64,000 bases of DNA from Streptomyces tropicalis (GTDB taxonomy: Bacteria > Actinomycetota > Actinomycetes > Streptomycetales > Streptomycetaceae), in the NCBI RefSeq assembly GCF_029269835.1, contig NZ_JARJBB010000021.1, positions 1 to 64,000 of the forward strand, in the 5' to 3' direction. Shown one piece after another: positions 1-6,794 of the stretch. Each line of letters begins with the position of its first letter. Position 1 is the stretch's first letter. A program made the position numbers and the translations under genes. Below the pieces are notes generated by a model. The model saw nothing but the letters and a program-made list of their open reading frames with translations. It ran no database searches and had not been told where the DNA came from.

Positions 1-330
1 CTTTTGGCACGCTGTTGAGTTCTCAAGGAACGGACGCTTCCTTTGTACTCACCCTCTCGGGCTTTCCTCCGGGCGCTTCCCTTCGGTCTTGCGTTTCCGA
101 CTCTATCAGATCTTTCCGATCCGATTTTCTCGGTGCTTTCCAGGTTCCCGCTTCCGCGTTTCCCTTTCCAGCGGTTCCGACTTTATCAGTATTTCCGCGG
201 CTCCCTGACCACCGTCCTGCGGGCATGCAGAAGACGATCCCGGGATAGGATCTACGACAAGTTGGTTGCTGCCAGGCCAAGAACACGAGACTGTGTCACT
301 CGGTGTGAGGCAGGAGTACGACAGTACACG
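1..330 (-). promoter_or_regulatory. Probable rRNA operon upstream leader (rrn gene itself lies off the left edge)
   Basis: Read on the minus strand, the first 36 bases contain TTGAGAACTCAACAGCGTGC, followed at the edge by CAAAAG. This matches my recollection of the conserved leader shortly upstream of 16S rRNA genes in actinobacteria, where it belongs to the antitermination and processing region. Further upstream the 15-mer TTCCGACTNTATCAG occurs twice on the plus strand (95-109 and 175-189). No protein gene is credible here. The 16S gene would begin beyond base 1 and read leftwards, divergent from crr. The right boundary is approximate, and I could not place the individual rrn promoters with confidence. 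Confidence 0.75.
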
Positions 331-362
331 GGGTAGCGGAGCGGGTGCAAATCGCTGGCAGA

Positions 363-378
363 TGTGGTCTAGACCACC
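363..378. promoter_or_regulatory. DasR operator (dre site) upstream of crr-ptsI
   Basis: The perfect palindrome GTGGTCTAGACCAC spans 364-377. It matches the DasR-responsive element core TGGTCTAGACCA. DasR is the GntR-family repressor that senses glucosamine-6-phosphate and controls chitin and N-acetylglucosamine use in Streptomyces; pts genes are established targets. The site lies about 117 bases before the crr start codon, between crr and the rrn leader. Function is inferred from sequence match and location. Confidence 0.9.
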
Positions 379-494
379 ATTCATGCGTTCTCGTGCGAAC
401 CCGCACTTAACGTGACATACGCTGCTGCTCAGCGCGCCGTCCACGGGCACGGAGCGACGGCAGCCCGTACATCTCCATCACTGGGAGGCTTCCC

Positions 495-944
495 ATGACC
501 ACCGTGACGTCCCCGCTCGCCGGCCGAGCCATCGGACTGGCGGCAGTGCCGGACCCCGTCTTCTCCGGGGCCATGGTCGGCCCCGGGACCGCGATCGACC
601 CGGTGCGTGAGCCCTCCGAGGCCGTCGCCCCCGTCGATGGAGTCATCGTTTCGCTGCACCCCCACGCCTTCGTCGTCGTCGACGGCGAGGGCCACGGTGT
701 GCTCACCCACCTCGGTATCGACACCGTGCAGCTCAACGGCGAGGGCTTCGAACTGCTCGTGAACAAGGGCGACACCGTGGCGCGCGGGCAGGCCGTGGTG
801 CGCTGGAACCCGTCCGCCGTCGAGGCCGCAGGCAAGTCGCCCGTGTGCCCGGTCGTCGCGCTGGAGGCCACCGCCGAGTGCCTCGCCGAACTCCGGACCG
901 ACGGCGACGTGAAGGCCGGCGACAGCCTCTTCCTCTGGAACTGA
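495..944 (+). CDS. crr: PTS glucose-type EIIA component
   Basis: This encodes a 149-residue EIIA of the glucose family. It takes a phosphoryl group from HPr and passes it to sugar-specific EIIB domains in the cytoplasm. The family signature around the phosphorylated histidine is visible as VLTHLGIDTVQL (about residues 72-83). The second active-site histidine lies in LHPHAF near residue 56. Length fits a stand-alone EIIA. ATG at 495 follows GGGAGG at 486-491. It lies 78 bases before ptsI in the same direction, with a small hairpin in the gap, and behind a DasR site. In Streptomyces this protein serves N-acetylglucosamine uptake among other sugars. The identification is secure. Confidence 0.95.
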   Translation: MTTVTSPLAGRAIGLAAVPDPVFSGAMVGPGTAIDPVREPSEAVAPVDGVIVSLHPHAFVVVDGEGHGVLTHLGIDTVQLNGEGFELLVNKGDTVARGQAVVRWNPSAVEAAGKSPVCPVVALEATAECLAELRTDGDVKAGDSLFLWN

Positions 945-950
945 CACCGG

Positions 951-968
951 CGCCGTCCCAGGACGGCG
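951..968 (+). other. Hairpin in the crr-ptsI gap
   Basis: The arms CGCCGTCC and GGACGGCG flank the dinucleotide CA just after the crr stop codon. No T-run follows, so it is more likely a processing or mRNA-stability element, or a weak attenuator, than a full terminator. Confidence 0.4.
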
Positions 969-1022
969 GCCGGGACAACCATCACGGCGGCTGCTGCCGC
1001 CGCACTAGCGGAGACGGGTGAG

Positions 1023-2693
1023 ATGGACACAACGCTGCGAGGCGTCGGTGTGAGCCACGGGGTGGCGATCGGCGAGGTTCGGCACATGGGGACGGCGGTG
1101 CTCGAACCGCCGGCCAAGCAGATCCCGGAGCAGGACGCGGAGCGTGAGCAGGGACGTGCCCGCAAGGCCGTGGGGGCGGTGGCGGCCGATCTGACCGCGC
1201 GCGGCAACCTCGCCGGCGGTGAGGCCCAGGCGGTGCTCGAGGCGCAGGCCATGATGGCCCAGGACCCGGAACTGATCGCCGACGTGGACCGCCGCATCGC
1301 GGTCGGCAGCACGGCGGAGCGCGCCGTCTACGACGCGTTCGCCGCGTACCGGGATCTGCTCGCGGGTGCCGGTGAGTACCTCGCGGGCCGGGTCGCCGAC
1401 CTCGACGACGTGCGGAACCGTATCGTCGCGCGACTGCTCGGTGTGCCCATGCCGGGCGTGCCGGACAGCGACGAGCCGTACGTCCTGGTCGCGCGGGACC
1501 TGGCGCCGGCCGACACGGCACTGCTGGACCCGGCCCTGGTGCTCGGCTTCGTCACCGAGGAGGGCGGTCCGACGAGCCACAGCGCGATCCTGGCGCGGGC
1601 GCTCGGAGTACCGGCCGTGGTGGCGCTGCCGGGCGCGGGTGAGCTGGCCGAGGGCACGGTGATCGCCGTGGACGGCAGCACCGGCGAGATCTTCGTGAAC
1701 CCGAGCGAGGAGAAGAAGGCCCGGATGGAGGCCGCGGCCGCGGAGCGCCGGGCGGCGCTGGCGGCGTCGATCGGTCCGGGCGCCACCTCGGACGGGCACA
1801 AGGTGCCGCTGCTCGCCAATGTCGGGGGCCCGTCGGACGTGGCGGCGGCGGTCGAGGCCGGTGCGGAGGGTGTCGGTCTGTTCCGGACCGAGTTCCTCTT
1901 CCTGGACGACAGCAAGAGCGCTCCTTCCGAGCAGAAGCAGGTCGAGGCGTACCGGCAGGTGCTGGAGGCCTTCCCCGAGGGCCGGGTGGTCGTGCGGGTG
2001 CTGGACGCGGGTGCGGACAAGCCGCTGGACTTCCTGACGCCGGCCGACGAACCGAACCCGGCACTCGGTGTCCGGGGTCTGCGCACCCTGCTGGACCACC
2101 CGGAGGTGCTGCGCACCCAGTTGACGGCGCTGGCCAAGGCCGCCGAGGGCCTGCCCGTCTATCTCGAGGTCATGGCCCCGATGGTCGCGGACCGCATCGA
2201 CGCGAAGGCGTTCGCCGACGCGTGCCGTGAGGCGGGGCTGCGGGCCAAGTTCGGTGCGATGGTCGAGATCCCGTCGGCCGCGCTGCGAGCGCGTTCGATC
2301 CTGCAGGAGGTCGAGTTCCTCTCGCTGGGGACGAACGACCTGGCGCAGTACACGTTCGCCGCCGACCGGCAGGTGGGCGCGGTGGCCCGGCTGCAGGATC
2401 CGTGGCAGCCGGCGCTGCTGGACCTGGTCGCCCTGGCCGCCGAGTCGGCCAAGGCCGAGGGCAAGAGCTGCGGCGTGTGCGGCGAGGCCGCCTCCGATCC
2501 GCTCCTGGCGTGTGTGCTGGCCGGCCTGGGGGTCACCTCCCTGTCCATGGGGGCCGCGTCGATTCCGTACGTCCGGACGGCCCTGGCGAAGTACACGCTC
2601 GCGCAGTGCGAGCGGGCCGCGGCGGCCGCGCGGGCGGCGGACAGTGCCGATGAGGCCCGTCACGCCGCTCACGCGGTGCTGTCCGGGGAGTAG
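1023..2693 (+). CDS. ptsI: PTS enzyme I (phosphoenolpyruvate-protein phosphotransferase)
   Basis: This 556-residue enzyme I starts the PTS cascade by autophosphorylating with PEP and phosphorylating HPr. Seen in the protein: the N-terminal HPr-binding region; the phosphohistidine motif GGPTSHSAILAR (about residues 181-192); the PEP-binding barrel with GVGLFRTEFLF (about 283-293); and the late catalytic motif SLGTNDLAQYT with the cysteine in KSCGVCGEAA. The length is usual for the family. ATG at 1023 follows GGAGACGGGTG. It is co-directional with crr and ends at a strong hairpin terminator, so crr-ptsI is a two-gene operon under the upstream DasR site. Confidence 0.96.
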   Translation: MDTTLRGVGVSHGVAIGEVRHMGTAVLEPPAKQIPEQDAEREQGRARKAVGAVAADLTARGNLAGGEAQAVLEAQAMMAQDPELIADVDRRIAVGSTAERAVYDAFAAYRDLLAGAGEYLAGRVADLDDVRNRIVARLLGVPMPGVPDSDEPYVLVARDLAPADTALLDPALVLGFVTEEGGPTSHSAILARALGVPAVVALPGAGELAEGTVIAVDGSTGEIFVNPSEEKKARMEAAAAERRAALAASIGPGATSDGHKVPLLANVGGPSDVAAAVEAGAEGVGLFRTEFLFLDDSKSAPSEQKQVEAYRQVLEAFPEGRVVVRVLDAGADKPLDFLTPADEPNPALGVRGLRTLLDHPEVLRTQLTALAKAAEGLPVYLEVMAPMVADRIDAKAFADACREAGLRAKFGAMVEIPSAALRARSILQEVEFLSLGTNDLAQYTFAADRQVGAVARLQDPWQPALLDLVALAAESAKAEGKSCGVCGEAASDPLLACVLAGLGVTSLSMGAASIPYVRTALAKYTLAQCERAAAAARAADSADEARHAAHAVLSGE

Positions 2694-2732
2694 CCGGTCC
2701 GGCCCGGTCGGCCGGCGTCGGCCGTGGCTCCG

Positions 2733-2764
2733 GGGGGCGCTCCACCTGCGGGTGAAGCGCCCCC
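2733..2764. terminator. Intrinsic terminator after ptsI (convergent gap)
   Basis: Perfect 9-bp arms GGGGGCGCT (2733-2741) and AGCGCCCCC (2756-2764) enclose a further short CACC/GGTG stem and are followed by TTCGG. It lies between ptsI and a convergent minus-strand gene and could serve both. Confidence 0.75.
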
Positions 2765-2772
2765 TTCGGCGT

Positions 2773-3666
2773 TCAGCGGCGATGTCCCGGTGCCGGTCCG
2801 TCGTCACCGAGGTCGGGCGGCGCTCCGTAGTCGACTCCCGGCTCCGGGGAGATGGGGTCGCCGGTTTCGACGTCGGTGCAGTAGGCGTCGAAGACCTCGC
2901 CGGCGGTGAGGGGGGCGAGGGCGTCGCCGCGCAGGCGCCAGCCGTAGACGCGGTCGGGGATGCCCGGGGTGCTGGCGCGCAGGACGAGTCCGCCGGGGCT
3001 GGAGGTGGCGAGGCCGAGCGCGAGGACGGTGGTGAACTCGAGGACTTCGGCTTCGTCGAGCTGGGCGGTCCTGGTGGCCTCCGTGTCCGCGTGCAGCACG
3101 GCCAGCAGGCTCTCGGGGGTGCTCCGGATGCTGCACACCAGGTGTCGTTCGCCGGGCGGCGCGGTGGCGAGGATGCGGGTGAGCAGGTCGGAGGCTCGGG
3201 TGAAGGCGGCGCGGCCGATGTCCTCGCCGCAGGCCGCGCACGGTCCGAGGCGGGTGAGGAGGGTGGCGGCGTACTCCCAGGTGGCCTGGCGGACCGCCTC
3301 GTCGACGAGGTCGGGGACGATCTCGCCGAGGGGGCGTCCGTCGTAGGGGAGGTTGGGGCCGGTGGCCGCGAGTTCGGCGGTGTAGCGGCTGCGGCTGGCC
3401 GGAGTGTCGGGGTCGAGGCCGGTGCCGGCGCAGAACGCGGCGAACTCCTCGGGGTCGAAGAGGGCGACCGTGGTGTGGCCGCCCTGGGCCGCGCGGGTCC
3501 GTAGCAGGGCCTCCACCTGCTGGAGGTAGGCGGTGTGGTCGTCGAAGGTGAAGCTGCGGTAGCGCCGCATGGTGCGGAAGTCCTGGTCGTCGGTCAGCAG
3601 GCCGATGGTGCAGGCGATTTCGCGGCGCAGGACGCGTCGCATGGCCAGGTGGTCGGTGTGCGCCAT
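2773..3666 (-). CDS. Uncharacterised Streptomyces protein
   Basis: I recognise no family domain in this 297-residue soluble protein. It opens with MAHTDHLAMRRVLRREI and has a mixed alpha/beta composition. There is a central CxxC pair (CAACGED, about residues 143-149), no signal peptide and no membrane segment. Codon usage and third-position G+C look like those of its neighbours, so it is a genuine gene rather than an antisense shadow. ATG at 3666 lies just after AGGGGGAAAC on the minus strand. It converges on ptsI, and its upstream neighbour is a decayed transporter fragment. Function unknown. Confidence 0.75.
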   Translation of the reverse strand: MAHTDHLAMRRVLRREIACTIGLLTDDQDFRTMRRYRSFTFDDHTAYLQQVEALLRTRAAQGGHTTVALFDPEEFAAFCAGTGLDPDTPASRSRYTAELAATGPNLPYDGRPLGEIVPDLVDEAVRQATWEYAATLLTRLGPCAACGEDIGRAAFTRASDLLTRILATAPPGERHLVCSIRSTPESLLAVLHADTEATRTAQLDEAEVLEFTTVLALGLATSSPGGLVLRASTPGIPDRVYGWRLRGDALAPLTAGEVFDAYCTDVETGDPISPEPGVDYGAPPDLGDDGPAPGHRR

Positions 3667-3690
3667 GTTTCCCCCTGTGTGCGCAGTCGA

Positions 3691-3995
3691 TCAATGCTCA
3701 CTCACAGTAATCGGTGCCACTGACAGTGGGGTCGGGACGAGGGGGGAGCGGACCAGGCGGTGCTGGAGGAGGCAGGTCGCGCCGAGGGCGGCGCCGAAGG
3801 CGGTCCAGCCGAGGGGCCTGGTGGCGATGGCCGCGTGAGGGCGAGGGGGCCGATGCTGCGTTGGGCCGACTGGGCCAGTCCGTGCACGCCGAGGTAGGCG
3901 CCCTGGGCGGTGTCGGGTGCGAGGGCGGCGGAGGGTTCCCAGGAGAGGGTGGCGTGGAGCATCTCGGCGAGAGTGAACAGGACGGCGGGGCCTTC
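3691..3995 (-). pseudogene. 3' remnant of an MFS transporter, frameshifted
   Basis: The minus strand encodes only the last third of a major facilitator transporter. The first part (from about 3995) reads GPAVLFTLAEMLHATLSWEP and continues to AQRSIGPLA. After a frameshift near 3835-3848 the reading resumes as HAAIATRPLGWTAFGAAL and ends with VAPITVSEH and a stop at 3691. No start codon, N-terminal half or promoter remains. The upstream break at about 3990-4003 abuts, head to head, the equally truncated MocR-type gene on the plus strand. Most likely one deletion removed both 5' halves. The homology is from recall of Streptomyces MFS sequences. Confidence 0.7.
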
Positions 3996-3999
3996 TCCG

Positions 4000-4615
4000 C
4001 GGCGCGCCGACGCGCTGCTCGACGTGCTGGAGGACCACCCCGAGGTGCTGGTCGTGGAGAACGACCACGCCTCCGCGGTGACGCAGGCGCCGCTGCGGCC
4101 CCTGTATGCCGGGGGGGCCGGCGCGATGGGTGCACGTGCGGACGGCGAGCAAGTTCCTGGGAGCGGACCTGCGGTGGGCCGCGGCCGCCTGCGACGCCAC
4201 GACGCTGTCCCGGCACGACGGCCGCCTGCTGCCGGCGTCGGGCTGGATGAGCCATCTGCTGCAGGAGACGGTGCACGGGCTGCTGACGGACCCGGTCACG
4301 CGCGCGACGCCGTCGCGTGCCCGCGAGGCGTACATGCTGCGGCGGTCCGCGCTCCTGGGCGAGCTGGCTGCGCTCGGGATCCCCGCGCACGGGGCGAGCG
4401 GGCTGAACGTGCGGGTGCCGGTGGCGGACGAGTCCGCGGTGGTCAACGGGCTGCGGTCGTACGGCTGGTGGGTGGCCGCCGGGGCCCGGTTCGGGCTGGT
4501 GTCGGGGCCGGGGGCGCGGATCTCCGTGGCCGACCTGGAGCCGGCCGACGCGGCACGGCTGGCCTCGGACTTCGCCGCGGTCCTGGGCGAGTCCGAGGCC
4601 ACCTACGGCGGCTGA
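4000..4615 (+). pseudogene. 3' remnant of a MocR/GntR-type aminotransferase-like regulator, frameshifted
   Basis: The plus strand encodes the C-terminal half of a PLP-dependent aminotransferase fold as found in MocR regulators. It begins in mid-domain with RRADALLDVLEDHPEVLVVE and is interrupted near a run of seven G (4111-4117). It then continues in another frame with RWVHVRTASKFLGADLRW, where the lysine (codon 4151-4153) corresponds to the PLP-binding residue. It runs on to HGASGLNVRVPV and a TGA at 4613. The winged-helix domain and N-terminal half of the catalytic fold are missing. With the adjacent MFS remnant it forms a divergent pair whose shared promoter and 5' ends have been deleted. 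Confidence 0.72.
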
Positions 4616-4622
4616 GCCCGCC

Positions 4623-6590
4623 TCAGGCGCGCTTGCGGGCCAGGTCCTCGTAGAGGCGGAGCAGTTCGAGGTCGTCGATCGAGCCGGGGTTGACCGCCTT
4701 CTCCAGGGGGGTGCCCTGCAGGAGACGCTTGACCGGGACCTCGATGCGCTTTCCGGTCAGGGTGTGCGGGATGCCCGGGACCTCGATGACCTCGTCGGGC
4801 ACATGGCGCGGGGAGAGCTGCTCGCGGATGGCCTGCTTGATGCGGCCCAGCAGCGCGTCGTCGAGGGCGGCGTCCGGGGCGAGGTGCACGAAGAGCGGCA
4901 TCCAGTAGCCGCCGTCGGCCTGTTCGATGCCGACGACGAGGGACTCCTTGATCTCCGGGAGCCGTTCGACGACCTCGTAGATGTCCGCGGAGCCCATCCG
5001 CACGCCCTGGCGGTTGAGCGTGGAGTCGGAGCGGCCGTGGATGACGACCGAGCCGCGGGAGGTGAGTGTGATCCAGTCGCCGTGCCGCCACACGCCGGGG
5101 TACATGGCGAAGTAGCTGTCGTGGTAGCGGCTGCCGTCGGGGTCGTTCCAGAAGTGGATCGGCATCGACGGCATGGGGTTGGTGACGACCAGCTCGCCCA
5201 CTTCGTCGACCAGCGGCTTCCCGCTGGGGTCCCAGGACTGCAGGTCGGTGCCGAGGCAGGGCGCCTGGAGCTCGCCGATGTGGACGGGCAGGGTCGGCAC
5301 CGCTCCCGCGAAGCAGGAGCAGACGTCGGTGCCGCCGCTGACGGAGGCGATCCACAGGTCGTCGCGGACCTCGTCGTGCAGCCACTGGAAGCCGTCCGGG
5401 GGCAGCGGGGAGCCGGTGGTGGCGACGCACTGGATCCGGGACAGGTCGAAGTCGCGCGACGGGTGGACGTCCGCCTTGCGGCAGGCCATCACGTACGCCG
5501 CGGAGGTGCCGTAGAGCGTGGCCCCGGTGCGTTCCGCGACCCGCCACTGGGCGCCTGTGTCGGGGAAGCCGGGGCTGCCGTCGTACAGCACGATCGTCGT
5601 GCCGGTGAGGAGACCGGAGACGAGGAAGTTCCACATCATCCAGCCGGTCGAGGTGTACCAGAAGAAACGGTCCTCGGGGCCGAGGTCGCAGTGCAGGCCG
5701 AGCTGCTTCAGGTGTTCGACGAGGATGCCGCCCTGGGACTGGACGATGGCCTTGGGCAGGCCCGTCGTGCCGGAGGAGTACAGCACCCACAGCGGGTGGT
5801 CGAAGGGCACCGCCTCGAAGACGGGGGCCGTGTCCGCCGAGGTGAGGGCCGACCACTCCAGGACGCCGTCGGGCGCCTCGGTGCCGAGGAGCGGGATGTG
5901 GACGACCGCGCGCAGGGTGGGCAGCTCGCGGCGCAGTTCCGCGACGACGTCCCGGCGGTCGTGCTCCTTGCCGCCGTAGCGGTAGCCGTCGACGGTGAAC
6001 AGGACCACCGGTTCGACCTGCTGGAAGCGGTCGAGGACGCTGCGGGCGCCGAAGTCGGGGGCGCAGGAGGTCCAGACGGCGCCGACCGCGGCGGTGGCCA
6101 GCAGCGCCACCACGGCCTGGGGGATGTTGGGCAGGTAGCCGCTGATCCGGTCCCCCGGGCGGACACCGAGGGCGCGCAGCTCGGCGGCGAGGGAGCCGAC
6201 CTGGCGGCGCAGCTCGGCCCAGCTCACCGGGCGGGGGTCGTGCGTCTCGTCGACGTGCAGGAGGGCCGGTTCGTCCGGTCGGGTGGCCGCGGCACGCAGG
6301 GCGTGCTCGGCGTAGTTCAGGCTCGCGCCGGGGAACCACTCGGCTCCGGGCATCGAGCGATCGCCCAGCACGCGCGCGTAGGGGTGCGTGAACCGGACGT
6401 CGAACCACTCGGCGACGGCCGTCCAGAAGGTGTCCAGCTCGTCGACGGACCAGCGGTGCAGGGCCGCGTAGCCGCCCTGTGCCGGGGCTCCGTGGTGCTC
6501 GGCCGCCCAGGCCTGGAACCTGGTGACCTGTGCCTGGGCGATGCGTTCCGGAGTGGGCTGCCAGAGCGGCAGGGGGTTCACGGTCGACAT
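4623..6590 (-). CDS. Acetoacetate-CoA ligase (acetoacetyl-CoA synthetase)
   Basis: This 655-residue AMP-forming acyl-CoA synthetase activates acetoacetate with ATP and CoA, feeding ketone bodies into acetyl-CoA or PHB-type metabolism. Visible: an N-terminal ACS-type domain (WFPGASLNYAEHAL), the P-loop-like motif LYSSGTTGLPKAI (around residue 275), GGTDVCSCFAG, and a C-terminal lid with HVPDEVIEVPGIPHTLTGK, where the lysine is the usual catalytic and acylation-regulated residue. ATG at 6590 is preceded by GGGAGCCGCCCC. A longer open frame continues to 8855, but that part is antisense to the GH31 gene. It is divergent from the GH31 gene across 204 bases. Confidence 0.92.
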   Translation of the reverse strand: MSTVNPLPLWQPTPERIAQAQVTRFQAWAAEHHGAPAQGGYAALHRWSVDELDTFWTAVAEWFDVRFTHPYARVLGDRSMPGAEWFPGASLNYAEHALRAAATRPDEPALLHVDETHDPRPVSWAELRRQVGSLAAELRALGVRPGDRISGYLPNIPQAVVALLATAAVGAVWTSCAPDFGARSVLDRFQQVEPVVLFTVDGYRYGGKEHDRRDVVAELRRELPTLRAVVHIPLLGTEAPDGVLEWSALTSADTAPVFEAVPFDHPLWVLYSSGTTGLPKAIVQSQGGILVEHLKQLGLHCDLGPEDRFFWYTSTGWMMWNFLVSGLLTGTTIVLYDGSPGFPDTGAQWRVAERTGATLYGTSAAYVMACRKADVHPSRDFDLSRIQCVATTGSPLPPDGFQWLHDEVRDDLWIASVSGGTDVCSCFAGAVPTLPVHIGELQAPCLGTDLQSWDPSGKPLVDEVGELVVTNPMPSMPIHFWNDPDGSRYHDSYFAMYPGVWRHGDWITLTSRGSVVIHGRSDSTLNRQGVRMGSADIYEVVERLPEIKESLVVGIEQADGGYWMPLFVHLAPDAALDDALLGRIKQAIREQLSPRHVPDEVIEVPGIPHTLTGKRIEVPVKRLLQGTPLEKAVNPGSIDDLELLRLYEDLARKRA

Positions 6591-6794
6591 GGGGCGGCTC
6601 CCGGACTGTGCGCGTCGTGTGCGTCGGTCGCGCACGAGCTGGGGTGTGCGCGTGACGCGGCTGACAGGGACGATGCCATGTGATCGACTTCCGCACCAGG
6701 GTGCGCCCCACATAGTCCGTGTCGTGAAGATGTGCGCGAGGCACGGGTGAACGGCAGTTGAACGAGGCCCGCGGGCGGGGCGGTCAGTGGCAGG

